Below, in pieces: positions 1 to 12,343 of a DNA stretch of 28,787 bases. Below the pieces are notes generated by a model. The model had not been told where the DNA came from. It saw only the letters and a list, made by a program, of their open reading frames with translations, and searched no databases. Where the stretch lies: contig MU616655.1 in NCBI GenBank assembly GCA_025201705.1, positions 1 to 28,787 of the forward strand, in the 5' to 3' direction. The DNA comes from Dissophora ornata (taxonomy: Eukaryota; Mortierellomycota; Mortierellomycetes; Mortierellales; Mortierellaceae). The stretch's first letter is position 1. Each line of letters begins with the position of its first letter. A program made the translations under genes and the position numbers.

Positions 1-4
1 TTTT

Positions 5-3000
5 TTGGCTCACCTTAGAAAACTTACGGTTACCCCCAGGAGAGATCGGCATGAAAGGAGCCCTCAGGCCTTCAAAGCGGACGCTGAGCTCCAGCATCAG
101 GACGAGGACGAGGACGAGGACGAGATGTTCACGGTTGCTCAGTTGCTGAAGGAGGCTGGCGAGAAGGGGGCTTTGACAGTTGCAAAACAGATCGTGCATC
201 TGGCCGACACCTCGTCACTCCTGGAGGAGACTCAGAGTTCAGACGCGGAGGGCAGTGCTGGGACTGGATTGGATAACTCGCGTCCGAAGATGGGTCGAAC
301 AACAGATCGGACACGTTCTGCTCAGCCAAGACAGACCAGGACTAGCACTCGGCAGCAGAAGGGGGGTTCCGGTCTTGCAGGTAGCACTTTCATAACCGTT
401 TCCGTATGCACAGAACAAAAAAAAAAAAAAAAGAAAAGAAAAAATAAGAAAAACAAAAATGCAGACATTCTGTTGACGATCTGTTTCTATTGACATGATA
501 GATCGCCAATCCAGGACTGCAACCGCTCCAGTGTTATCTGGCGCAGGTTCTGCAACCAAAGGTTCAGATTCAACGGTCCACAGGAATGTGTCATCAGCAA
601 GGCAGGAGGGCGAGTCCTGGTTGGCGGATCTGACCATTGCCAACATGCAAAAGCAGAATCTTGCTCACGAGAAAGAGGAGCAGAGGTTACAGGAGATCGA
701 AGAGGCCGATACTGCTACTGATGCTGTCGCGAATGGATTAACGGCGGATGAATCTGCCATAGGCGCCTCGAAGCGGTCCATCGTCACATTATTGCGGTCA
801 GGATTGCGGAGAGTGATGGAAAATGGCGGCAAACAGCCAAGCGAATCAGGGAAGGCGGCCACATTTGCTACTTCTGTTAAATCCCCACCTTCAGTTGTGT
901 CAGAGACTTCAACATCCTTTGTCGCGTCCATCATATCAGATCCGTCTGCTATATCCAACCCACAATCATCAGGAGTTATTTCGGTGACCTTCAGGCCCGA
1001 TGGCGAACAAGACGCGAGTTCGTCTGCCACACCAAAGTTCGAGATCCCTGTCAGCGCCTTGACGAAACCGAGTCTCACTAAAACATTCATTCAGGAAAAG
1101 GCGCGAAGTATCTATGCACCAGCAGCACTCAGCTCAGCAGACCCACCCAAACGCAGACCCGGAAGACCTCCAGGATATTTTCTGGGACCAACCTCGTGCG
1201 CCTATTGCCGTGTACAACATCGCCGCTGTGACTACAACACGGTCTGTGCCCGGTGCATCAAAGCAAAGATTCCATGCGACCGCAGTGGTACAGTGGAGCG
1301 ACCGTCTGTTATTGTCAGAGAAGCCAGACAGCAGGCACGGGCAGAGGCAGCGGCGGCATTGGCCGCAGCGGTAGCTGCAGGGCTAACAGTCGTTCCCGAG
1401 AAACCTTTCCGTCCACCGCCACGGTCCGAACTCTACTCTTTGACACTGGAAGCAAGGTCCATTGGTGCAGAAGTTTCTGCACAGTCATCACAAGGAAGCA
1501 CGACAGGTGTGAAGAGGATGCGTAACTGCAGCCCTAGCGATGTGTCAAAGGAGAATATTATTGAGCGGAGAGTAAAGAGGGTGGCCACGGAGTATTCTGT
1601 GAAAAAGTATGACCCCAGCATCTACTTACGGCCGAAATCGAAGGCAGCACTTCAACAAGGAAAAGAAAATCTAGCCGCATCATCATCGTCGTACTCAAAT
1701 TCTCAGCGCGGACGTTCAGTGACGCGTGATATCGACGATATTGACTCGGGTGGGGATAAAAACAATCACAGTACCAAGAGAGCGACGAGCGCGGGTCCGC
1801 CGTCCAAGATTAAAGGTGCTGCATACAAAACCTTGTTGAAACACATCAAGGAACAAAAGAAGCCAGGCAAATCTTCTGAATCCAAGTCGTTGGTGAAGAT
1901 CGGGCGGGGACGACCCACAAATGCAACGCGGTATGCGAAGGATCCGAGCTTGATTCCGCCACCAAAGCCAGAAAAGGCAAAGCGAAAGCTAGGCCGACCT
2001 CCGAAGAATGTGGCTTTGGCTGCGACAGTCCCCATGAAGCGTGCACGCGAATCTTTATCGGAAGTGGCGACCCCTGGTGGTAAGAAGGGCAAGGGCAAGG
2101 GCAAGGGCAAGCAGGTTTCATTCGACTCATCAGACGTAAGCATCCGTTGTATTCGGTTCCATTTGTGTGGAATGGATAATGATGTAGGCACTAAATTATT
2201 TATGAGGTAATAATGTGTCTCTACAGGATGAAGGGTCTATATCCTCAAGTGTGGGGCCGACCAAGCCTTCAATTCCCCTTGTGAAGAAGACGTATCTCAA
2301 GTCAGGGCTATATTCTGCGGATTTGAAGGTCAACCAGACCAATAACTCTAAACTCGCAGTGACAGTGAAGGAGGGCATAAAGCAGTCGGTGCAGGCCTCC
2401 AAGGCATTGATTATTCAGAACAAACGAGGGGCCAGAGCCGGCAGTGTATCACAATCGATTTCCTTTTTCCAGCTACCTATCAACTACGGTGCAGTGCTCA
2501 TGTCGAACCGCATGGACTTTCACCTTCCTTTCGACATTATGCAAGCTTGGGAAGCGGGTCTCCTGCGTAAAAAAATACAACCCGAACCATTCGTGAAGAT
2601 CCGAAGTAGTAAGTCCTACGTGTTCCGTCCGTAGGAGCGACGTGATGGGAGAGTGACTGTACATATTTCTTGTACACTTACCAAAACGAGCTCTTCCCGT
2701 ATGCAATAGATATCTTTGTGGAACGAAAGCGTCGGACAGAGACTAGTCCAATGGTGTGCCATTGTACGCCTCCACCCAAAGGCGCAGGAAGAGTCGGATG
2801 TGGTGAAGACTGCTACAACCGTGTCATGTTTTATGAATGCATATCTGCGCATTGCCCATGTGGAGATCAGTGCTCGAACCAGCGATTCCAGAGGAAGCAC
2901 AGCGAAGGCCACCTTGAAGTCATCTGGGTAAGAAACGCACGCATTTACTACTCATATTGTGTCTACTGTAGAAGCTGTTCGTGTCTGAAAGTGAAGCCTG

Positions 3001-4352
3001 ACAAATTTATGTTTCTTGATTTGCGGATTCAATAGACGAAAGAGAGGGGCTTTGGAATTCAGACTGTGGAGCCGATCAAGAAGGGCAGTCTAGTAATTGA
3101 GTATCGTGGCGAAGTTATTTCGCAGATTGAGTGCCACAGGCGCATGGAAACTATCTATAAGAACAACAAGAATTTTTACTTTCTTGAGTACGAAAAAGGC
3201 GAAGTTGTGGATGCCTGCCAGAAGGGAACGAATGCCCGGTTTGTCAACCACAGGTGAGTCCAAGATCTCTAACAACGGTTTTGCTTGGGAGCAGTAGTAG
3301 AGTAACCCCATTTTTTTTTCTTTTCTCTAACCGGCTTTGTTGGTTCTTGGTTCAACAGCTGCTCGCCCAACAGTCAGATTGAAAAATGGTTCCTGAATGG
3401 AGAGATGAGCATTGGAATCTTTGCATCCCAGGATATTCCTGCAGGATCGGAGATCAGCTACGACTACAATTTCTCGTCGTTTAGTGGTGCTCAGAAGCAA
3501 AAATGTCGATGTGGCGCACCCAATTGCCGTGGCTTTATTGGCGAACGTTCTAGCAAGAGCAAAGAGACGGGTAGTACGGCGAATGCTCAAGCCTCTGGAC
3601 GCACTGCCAAAAATGTCGATGGCAGGAAGCGCAAAGCTGGACGTCGCAAGGTTGGTGCTTTTGATGAAGTTTCGTTTGCGAGGGTTGAAATGGCTCGGTG
3701 TTTGGTGGCAACTGATCTTTAACAAAATTTACTACACGTTTTTTTTTTCCTGCAGGTGAACGATCAGGAGCTCAACTCACTGCGAATGAACCAAATGCCC
3801 AGCGTGCGTCAGATTCGGCAGCGCCTGTCTGACAAGTACAAGGAGGACAAGATGGCAGCTATCCGGTACACGAAGCTGTTCCTGTTCCGCAATATCCGCC
3901 TTGTGGAATTCAAGTACATCAAATATGCGCAAACAAAGTCAAGAAGCTATCAGAAGACAGTTTCTCGCTCATGGCTGCAGCAGGCGCGACAATGCCGCAA
4001 ACGCGACTTGGATGGTGTGGTGAACGACCTTCGTACAGAGATCCAGGAGAAGGAAGACGAGGAGCTGCGGGAGAGAATGGTGGAAGAAGCAGGAAGTAGT
4101 GTTGGTGGAGACGATGATGACTCCGAACCTTTGACTTTGGCATCCAGTGCAGACGAAAGTTCAGTCTCTCAGGAATTGGATGCTGAGCTGGTAGAAACTG
4201 AAGGAGCGGACGAGTACGACGAAGACAAGGAGTCGTATGTTTCGGCGGATGAGGATGAACTTGATGAAGACGGCGAGGAGGTCGAGGAAGACGAGGACGA
4301 AAGCGAAGAAGATGAGTTGGAGGACGACTCTGAAGAGAATGGCGACCTGTAA
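5..4352 (+). CDS. ASH1-type SET histone lysine methyltransferase with Zn2Cys6 cluster and AT-hooks (5' partial)
   Basis: Probable nuclear H3K36 methyltransferase of the ASH1 family. Exons: <5-380, 502-2135, 2227-2608, 2710-2927, 3036-3253, 3359-3650, 3756-4352; all introns are GT-AG and phases agree. The first in-window ATG is at 125 and gives 1,198 residues, but the frame is open to the left edge, so the true start may lie outside. Numbered from ATG 125: AT-hooks near 302-310, 551-558 and 580-587; a Zn2Cys6 cluster at 318-344 (C-x2-C-x6-C-x5-C-x2-C-x6-C); the peptide KIRSNIFVERK before AWS (774-830), as in ASH1L; SET (831-950) with RGFG, NHSC at 901-904 and YDYN at 937-940; post-SET CRCG-x3-C at 952-959; then an acidic Asp/Glu-rich tail. 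Catalytic motifs look intact. Family recall places it with ASH1 rather than Set2 because of YDYNF and the pre-AWS segment. The Zn2Cys6 cluster is unexpected in this family. It is not the yeast GATA-type Ash1 repressor. Confidence 0.9.
101..124 (+). repeat. GACGAG hexanucleotide repeat, 4 copies
   Basis: Four perfect copies of GACGAG lie immediately before the ATG at 125. If the frame is coding upstream of that ATG, they encode alternating Asp-Glu. They may be part of the first exon or of the 5' leader. Confidence 0.85.
2085..2111 (+). repeat. AAGGGC hexanucleotide repeat encoding Lys-Gly
   Basis: Four copies of AAGGGC plus a final AAG sit in exon 2 of the SET-domain gene, just before the 2136 splice donor. 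They encode a basic (Lys-Gly)4-Lys stretch next to the third AT-hook, and so may add DNA or RNA contacts. Copy number at such repeats often varies between strains. Confidence 0.85.
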
Positions 4353-4432
4353 CTGTATAACTGGACAGCCTTGCGAAGAAGAAAATTCCCCCCCATCACA
4401 GCTAGTTGTAGCATGAGCATTGAATTTAATCG

Positions 4433-4438
4433 AATAAA
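4433..4438 (+). terminator. AATAAA polyadenylation signal of the SET-domain gene
   Basis: A canonical AATAAA lies 81 bases after the stop codon of the SET-domain gene, inside the 151-base gap to the oppositely oriented RAX2 stop codon. The two 3' untranslated regions probably overlap or nearly overlap. Confidence 0.5.
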
Positions 4439-4503
4439 GAACAAAGCTTGCTGGCTATAGTCAAGATAAATAGATACTGCTATGTCATTTGTGGCCATTT
4501 GCT

Positions 4504-7500
4504 CTAGGGTGTTGGCCCCACGTAGTTGGAGGGGAAGACGCCGTGCATCTGCTGCCCGAGAGCATCCTGGATGACGCCCATCCACCAGACATCATCGCTC
4601 ATGTCTACGACCAATATCCGCTCGCCAGTCTTGAACCCCAGCTCGCCAATCTCCCGTGCACGGAATGGGTATTTTGCATAGTAAAACATGCTACCTCCAC
4701 CGCTCGCGCCAGAGGTGGTGGTAGGAGTTATCCCGATAACACCTCCGGGCGTGGTCATGGTGGTGGCGGGGGATGTGGGCGGGTTGTTATTGTTGTTGGG
4801 ATCCAACAACATGGATGAGAAGCGGCGATCGCCACCGGCCCCTCCTTGGGACAGCGTGTTCGTGAGCTCACTGCCGCTCGAGTCGCGCACTTTTTGAGGT
4901 ACAGAATGTCGTGATTTTTTGTTGTGTCGGTCTGGGGATGGGGGAAGGGCGTCGTCATCCTGACGGTAATACTGTTGAGGCAGCGAAGCGTCCGAGGCTC
5001 TAGGCAGTTGCTGTGAGTGGCTTCGTACAAACGCCGTGACCAACGCATCCGTCGCCTCTAGAATCGTTGAGTTGGGTCGATAACTGTTGGCAGTGTAGTT
5101 CCCATTGTATCGAGGGTCGTCCAATGTAGCTTCCGAAATACCCAACGCCGCCAAAATTGCAGAGCTGTTCTCAGGTCCGGCTTTCTTTTTCGATCCTCCA
5201 AAAAACATGGACCCTTTTCCTTTCTCGCTCATAGACTTGTCTGCAAGATAAGAGCCACTTCCGTTGCGGCCAAGGTGTCCGCCGTACTCGTCTTCCATAA
5301 ACGAAGTCCCTAGCCTTGGTCTCGTCGGCCGACTTCCCTTCGAAACTCGTCGCTTGATCCACACAAACAGGAACCCGGACAGGACGATCAAGCAGATTAG
5401 TCCCAAAGCGATGGCGGCGGAGATGAGGATGATGTACGGTAATGAGAGGTAGCTGCGTACGATGACGCGAGGAAGGTGGGCAATAGCCAGAGCGCGGAAC
5501 ACGCCTTGGTCCCGCAGACGCAGTACCATTTGAGGCCCTCCAATCGTGGTTGATGACGACGATGCTGGGTCCAATATCGGAGTCATAGAAACCGATCTCG
5601 TGGCGAGCTCCGAGCTCAAAGAGCGACGTTGAGCTGTAGTAGCAATACTAGTGTCTGAGAGGATGATGCCTCCAGGGTCCAAACTCGTGTTCACGGGCGT
5701 TGTTGCTCCTGGTTTCGGTATCATAGCGGTGTTCATAAAAGAAGAGCTATTTCGAGAACTCTGCAGATAAGGGTACCAGGACTGTCCATCAAAGAAGGCG
5801 AGAGACGACTCATGATGGTCGGGGTCGCTTTTGTCGAGAGCGGCTGCAGGTGCAGAGGGGTTGCCAAGGACGATCCTTCCAGAGACGAGAAGTATGAAGC
5901 CTTGTTCTAAAATGTTGATTGTATCGTTTGGGTCGGCATCGGCCTCGGACGGCGAGGGCGCAGGCGATTTTGGCATGGAGGTAGTTTCAGATGATATGGG
6001 ATTGTTAATGTCATTATTATTCGTGTCAAAGTCATTATTGAAGATGTGGCCGTTGAGGACAGAAGCTGATGTTGCTGTGCGAAGAGGTGCATCCTTGGAG
6101 GCTGGGAGGATTTCGAGGCGATGGACTTCGCTCGTTGGCATGAATTCAGGCGCTGGTGTTCGTGATGTGTAAGTGTAAGAAAGATGACACATGGTTAGCC
6201 GAGAGAATACTAAGGAATGCGCATCTTGGAAATCCAAGCAAAGAAGCATCGAATAATACATACAAATATGAATGAAGCGGTCTCCGGTCCACTTTTTAAA
6301 ATAAGCCGACCCGTCCGTCAAATTCCTACGCAATGAAAGTTATGCTGATTAGATCCAAGGTGAAGAAAGATATTGGGAGTAAAGGGACACGCGGTTCGTT
6401 TTCTTACCTCCCCGCGATGAAGAACCGATGGAAGGTCGAGTCGTGCGCGATGGCAGTGACAGGTCCCGTTAGCGCATCAGGGCCAGGAGGATGAGTCGTC
6501 ACACCAGATTCGTTCGTTGCATTCATCATGGACCCAAACGTTGTCCACTTGGAGCTGTCAAAGTTGAAACTGGCCACACCGCAGGAGATCCCGTTCACGA
6601 CCAGATCTCCGGCTACATACATGTTTTTGTCCTGCAGTTAAACCAAGAAATTGTGGGAGTCAGCCTGATGATCAACAAAGTTAGCATTACACGAAAAGAA
6701 TAAAGGAAAGAAAAAAAAACAGCTTACATCCTCGAACGCGATGTCATTGACGACACCTTTGAGAATCCCTAGGTGTTTCTTGCTATCGCTATCACCATAC
6801 AGCGACTTGAAGCTACCCTCCAACGAACTCTTCTTCTCCAACGCCTCTCTCGCTTCAGATGGGCTCCATACACAAACCATTTCGCAATTCACTCCCTGCC
6901 CGACCCCTGAAAAATCTCCCGCTAGAATTAATGAGCCGCCGCCCGGTTGACTCTTAATCACTTGTACGACGGGATCCCGACCATGAACACCCCTCAACGC
7001 AGGCATGACATTCGAAGACATGACCTGGTTCGCCGTTAAATCGTACAATGCCAACCCGTTCACGCCCGTTGCTGTGGATTTGAAAGCCCCTCCAATCAAT
7101 AGCAAGTCGCTTCCCGAAGCTGTGGATCCGTAGCCGGTAGACTCATCTTTATCCAACCCTAACGCCAGAATCTCGCCAACGATTGGTGATGAGGGAAGCG
7201 CAAGAACAAGATTAAGATTTTTGTAGCTTAGCGTCGTGTCTTGCGTAGGCGAAGGAATAGCAGGTGTATAGAAATATCCAGCGCCAATGCTAGCATCCGC
7301 ATACGTGCCGCCAACGATCGTGACCCATTGTTGTGAGCTCTTGTTGAAATACATGATCCCAGCACCAGTTTTCTGCAACACAGGTGATTGTGCGATCGGG
7401 GACTGTGCAGTTGTAGCGTCATATGCACTACCAATAGAGCTTTGTCCTGGAACAGCCATAGAGATGGCTGGGGACAAATTGACGATTTTGAGTTTGCCTG

Positions 7501-10500
7501 AATCTGTGATCCAGGCCATATTCTCGGGCTGTCGGACTTGATAGGTGTCCAAGGAGTCAATCGCGCCTGCAACCAGGACTACAGGCACTCCAGCAGTTCC
7601 GTTCGCGCTAGATCCAGGGACTCGATTGAGGTATGAGATTTGGCCGTGAAGGTATCCGAACGAGAACTCATCACTGCTACTGCTACCACTGCTGCTGCTG
7701 TTGCTGCCACTGTAGGCTTGCCCGTTATCATAGACCCATTTTTGGTTATTAATGTCCCAAATCGCGATTGAACTGCTGGCGCTCTGAGTTTGAAGTTGCA
7801 TCCATTTGAAGATACCGCTGATCATCAACTGAGGCTGACCGTTGGCACCTGTCGAGAGTTGGATCGAATGGAATTGCGCACCCGGTTGAAAGTTTTGGGT
7901 GACGTTTCCGAACGACCTCCATGTACTGGTTTGGATATCATATAGTGCAAGTCCTCCAGGCAGAGGAGTTCCTGTGTTTGTAGCAAGCGATTGCTGAAAA
8001 GATCCAACAATGTATAGACTGGATTGGTAAAGCGTCATACTGGACACAGTTCCGTCCAGTCCTGAAGTGGTTGCTGACTTGACTTGCTGACCTAAAGGAA
8101 TGAACGCCGTTCCATCCCAGGCAATAACATTGGAATATTCGATGCTCTGGAAGTCGCCACCAATAAACAGTAACGATGCTGCGGACGAAGACAAAGAAGA
8201 TCCAATTGATCCATAATATGTCGCAAGCGAGTTCACGACCGCGCCGGATGGAAGCTGCTTTGGCAGATTCCCCCAGGTAGAACCATCGAGCCCTTGCACT
8301 TTCTGTTCCTTTCCAAGACCAACTTTTTCAAACTCTGTTGCCGCCACTGCAGAGGTGACTCCTGTTCCCGGCCCTGGACGATAGAACAGTAAACTGTTTG
8401 TACTGTTTACTGAAGCCTGCTTCACAAACTGAATCGAGTCTACGATGACCGTCTGCAAATCTCCTCCACCACTTGCTCCCGGCTTTATGAGCGAAGGTCC
8501 CACTACCACATGGGGTCTGAAATCTGGAGTCGAATACATAATCATTCCGGAATAGATCTTGTCGTACTTGTCGACAGAATTCGTCTGCGATAACGTTACA
8601 GTTATCACGTTCTCGGGTGATGCAAAGTACATGTGAACATCAACCGATCCACGGGCAGCGCACGCATTCGATGGAAGTCCAGAAGTATTGTTACCAGCAG
8701 TAGAGTCCGACTTGGCGTTGCTGCTACTGCTGCAAGCAGGCGTGTACAAATAAACGTCGTACGTCCCTGTCTCTTGCAGATAGGGCGACAGGTCGACGTA
8801 GGCTGGTTTACGAACCGCTGCGTCCGTGGCAGAAAGGCTGGCCGCCAAAACTGTCTGCCAACCTTTAGTCATGTTCATCACTACCCAATCCGCGCCTAGA
8901 AAGCTCGAATAGGCTGTCATGTCCTTATTATCCTCTTGGTGGCCCTGCGTGCTTTTTTCCGAGATGATTGCAGCAGCGCACTTGGGCGTATAATTGAGCT
9001 CGTTGACTGCTCGGACAAAGATCTCAGATTGGTATACTTTGAGGCCTCCTAGTCCACCTCCCAGACCATACCAAGACAGCACATCAATCTGTATAGCATT
9101 CAACAGCACTGGTGTCGCTACTACAAAGTCTTGGTATTCCTGGTGCACAGGCGTGGAAATCGATCTTGGAAGCAATGTGCAGACGGTGCAGTATTGAATC
9201 TGACGAGTGATAGGATCCAGGTAGCTCAGGTTCAAGAGCTGGTTAGAAGGCTGAGCCATGATGGAAAAGGTTTTGGTGCCTCTGTTAGAGGAACTTGACG
9301 GGTCAACGTTCCAGAGGCGGAAGAGCGCCGGGGTAATATAAAGAGGGAACTCTGCGCGCCAGTAACCGGGGATGTTGTCCTGCATGATCCAGTTTCCTCC
9401 AGAAGCCGTCGTACTCTGGCAGATAATGTTTTGATCCTGCGACGCGTTGACTCCATTCCCGGTCGTCACCTATTTACAATTATCGTGTATTTGAAGAAAC
9501 GAATAAGCAATAGGTTAGGCAAAGGAATCAAAACCATCATTTATGAAAAGGGCAGGTCGCTTTACCATGACATGATCCATGCTGACGGGTTGAGTATCCG
9601 GCGCGCTGAATGACTCGCCATCCGCGGTGGTGTCAAACTTCCCCCCGAAGTAAAATGTCCCGTCCTGTGCCTTGACTACCGAGCTTACAACACCATTCAC
9701 ACCCTTGAATGGCAATGACACCCAACTCCCTGCTGCCACGTGAGTAAACATATGACTCTGACCTGGCTGCCCATTCGAACTACCTATGTCGCTGTCTACT
9801 GACGACGAAGACAAATCTGGATCCTGAGCCCGTTTCCAGACCGCGATCCCTCCACCGAACGAACCCAAATGCTGATAATTGTTACTGTTGCCGCTAGTCT
9901 GGCCCGACGTCATCTCATCCTGTAATGGTGCTCGAAACTTGCCAACAATGTAGACTTGATCCGTTTCGGAGTCGCACCAGAGGTCTTGAACTGGCCCATC
10001 AAGTCCGCTCCCCATCGGTAGGAACCTTTTCAGCTTAGAGTCATAGAGACCAATGTAGTTGATCTTTGGGCTGCTGGTCGTTGGTGTGGAGCCACTGCTG
10101 GTGCTGTTGCTGTTATTGGAATAAGAGTTTGTTGAAGGTATCTGTTTAAAATACCCGCCGATGTAGACTTGATGCGGCATCCTGTCTAACACACAAGTTG
10201 CTGTGATTCCATTGTTCTGCGTCATCATCTGCGCCGTTGAATTTCCTGCTGAGCTTGTAGAAGTTGAAGTCGAGTCCATCGAAAAACTGGCCAGCAGCAC
10301 TGGCGCCGATAGAGCCATGTCGACCTGACTATTATTATTTCCACCACTGCTGCTGCTGTTGCTAATGCCGCGATGGTTAGTCGGAATCCTGGTAAGCTCC
10401 AAAATCGAGAATGTATTGCTTTCAAACGTATTCTGCTGTCCTGCCGAGATCACAGGCGTCAGCGCATCAAAGTCTCCCAAGACAGCCATTTGCCCCAAGA

Positions 10501-10792
10501 TAGAAAAATCCACCGGAGGAGGGAACGCTGCAGCGGTTCGAGCATTCTTTCCGTTCGTGAATGAATATGGAGCTTCGGGCTGTGCGTTTGTCACGACAGA
10601 TGCATGAACTGTAGTCGTTATTGTGGCGAATAGAATTGAGAAGAAAAATAAGAGGAAAGAAGAAGATGATGATGCAGAGACAGAGGCAGATACGGGTAAG
10701 GCCCTGGCCAGAATGGGATAAGGATGTACACGTTGACCAAGGCCACCTCGATCGCCGAAACGTGATTGTGTAACATGTAATAGGGCTGCCAT
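4504..10792 (-). CDS. RAX2: Rax2-like cortical polarity protein with C-terminal SH3 domain
   Basis: Rax2 is a plasma-membrane landmark for polarised growth or bud-site selection. Exons (minus strand): 10792-9566, 9469-6728, 6631-6408, 6325-6264, 6152-4504; about 1,967 residues. Phases agree at every junction. The ATG at 10792 was preferred over one 216 bases upstream because it has a strong AAAATGG context and is the nearest Met before the hydrophobic segment at residues 46-58 (signal peptide or anchor). The long ectodomain has Rax2-type beta-propeller motifs (LFIGGDF, LASYYGS, GLALYDL repeats) and many Asn-x-Ser/Thr sites. One membrane span lies near residues 1655-1680, followed by Lys-Arg-Arg. 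The cytosolic tail of about 285 residues ends in an SH3 domain (last ~60 residues: AKYPF start, GELGF, WWMGV, GVFPSNYV). The fourth intron (6153-6263) has no in-frame stop, and an alternative acceptor near 6210 is possible. Poly-Ser/Asn tracts come from CTG/GTT-type triplet runs. The family call is secure; the exact start and exon 4 are less so. Confidence 0.9.
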
Positions 10793-12343
10793 TTTTTTCT
10801 GTGTGGCTGTTTGCTGTGCTGTTGAGGTTTGGAGCGTTCTTTTTGGTTTCGTCTCTGAGGGCAGGGGTGTTGCAGGTGGATAAAGCTCGCAAGATGATGG
10901 CGACTGTGATGAGAATGAAGATGATGCGCCTGTTGTTGCAGTGGCTGATGTAAGTTGCTGCTGTAGTGGGATGAAGTTCGCCATCAGTAGCTGAGGCCCT
11001 ATCTTCATTCAAAGCCCACCAATCAGACTGAATGATCAATGTCTCAGTCGGAGTGGAATTGCTCGATCGATTATTGGCCACGACAGACGCGTTCTTGGTG
11101 ACACAGCACACAGACCAACTCAACGCGAGAGAATGAATGGGGTTTCTGGTGAAGACGAACAGAACGAGTGGAGATGGTGATAGTGGATGTATAATGATAT
11201 GAGGTTATTAAATGACACCTGGAGATGAAGAAAATAAGGCTGGAATAAGGAATAACGGCTTAGTGGGAGTTGAAAGAATTAGTTTAGAGAAGAATCCAGC
11301 AGGTCGGAGTACAAAACAAAAAAAATGCTGATGCTGAGTGCGAATGCGAAATGCGAGATGCTAATTACAAGATGGTCTGAATGAACAAATGCAAGAAAGT
11401 GGGGTCGGTTAGGCATGTAAAGGTGCGACGGGGGCAGGAAATAGCAAGGAGAGATGTAGTGAGCAAGAGACATCCAACTATCTTTTCTTGTCACTAATTG
11501 TTTATGTGGCGAGGAAGACATCTGTAGTCACACTTTTTTTTCTCATTCACACTCGTTATCCTTCACTCAGACAGCACCATAGTTTGGGTCAAACTTAGGT
11601 TGGAAAACAGCGGTAAAGAGGGTATTTGTGCCCACAAACGGGGCCAAATAGTTTATGATGCATGCTCCACCTGAACATGGATAACCAGTGGTCCTCATTC
11701 GAAAAGAACCACCAAAAGGGAGAGGCGACCCTTCTCTTCGCGGAATAAGATTCGCAATAACCATTGAAAATAAAAAGCTCCATCGAGTCTATCGCCGATG
11801 TCTTTTTGTAAGGGGGTGCAGGCATTTCATTGATTATATGTAGTCTCAATTTTTTTTATTGGTGGTGGTGGCTATGGTAGCCATATGTGTCAATCATCTG
11901 TCTCCCCCTTTCGAGCGTCCTGTTAGCCAGTCTCCGTCATTTTTCGGTTCATTATCTGACTCCGCAGACTCCTTTTTAAGTTTGGTAGTTCCTGTAAACC
12001 AGAAACGAAAATCCTGTCATTCTCGAATAAAAAGCAGGAGGGCATAAGAAAATTCAGCCCAGACAGCCCAGACCGTCCTTTTTTTTTCTTTTTTTTTGAG
12101 TGGCAATATGTAAAGGAGAAATCAAGAAAACGTTCTTGTTGAGTACGTGGGAGAGAGCTGGAGTCACAGGTTCGTCTACAACAATCGAAAAAAAGGCACT
12201 TACAAGAAATACTAGAGGTTTGAAATGTTGGCAAGGTTGGCAAGGTTGTTAACAAAACGTGCACTTCCTTGCTGGAACTTGAAAAACGATTCCCAACGTC
12301 CTGCTCTCTGACGACGTACGTCTGCTTCTGGTAGGCAGAGAGG
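10793..12343. other. Intergenic region upstream of RAX2
   Basis: Holds the RAX2 promoter and 5' leader, including an in-frame upstream ATG at 11008. I see no protein that is convincing by homology and no RNA gene. Homopolymer T/A runs occur near 11534, 11850 and 12080-12096. A short open frame on the minus strand (11767-11567) is listed separately. Confidence 0.5.
11567..11764 (-). other. Possible small ORF, 65 codons, unsupported
   Basis: An ATG-started frame of 65 codons with plausible amino-acid composition, including two Cys in the segment PCSGGACIIN and a Gly/Phe-rich C-terminus. It has no recognisable domain, no clear signal peptide and no obvious promoter. It may be the last exon of a gene whose upstream exons I could not find, or chance. 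Confidence 0.15.

Noticed and set aside
4169..4585. 138-codon minus-strand frame rich in Ser
   Set aside because: It is the antisense of the Asp/Glu-rich tail of the SET-domain gene; GAA/GAC codons read backwards give Ser runs. No independent evidence.
10467..11123. 218-codon minus-strand frame overlapping the start of RAX2
   Set aside because: It overlaps the RAX2 signal-peptide exon in another frame and has no domain. The RAX2 frame explains the region better.
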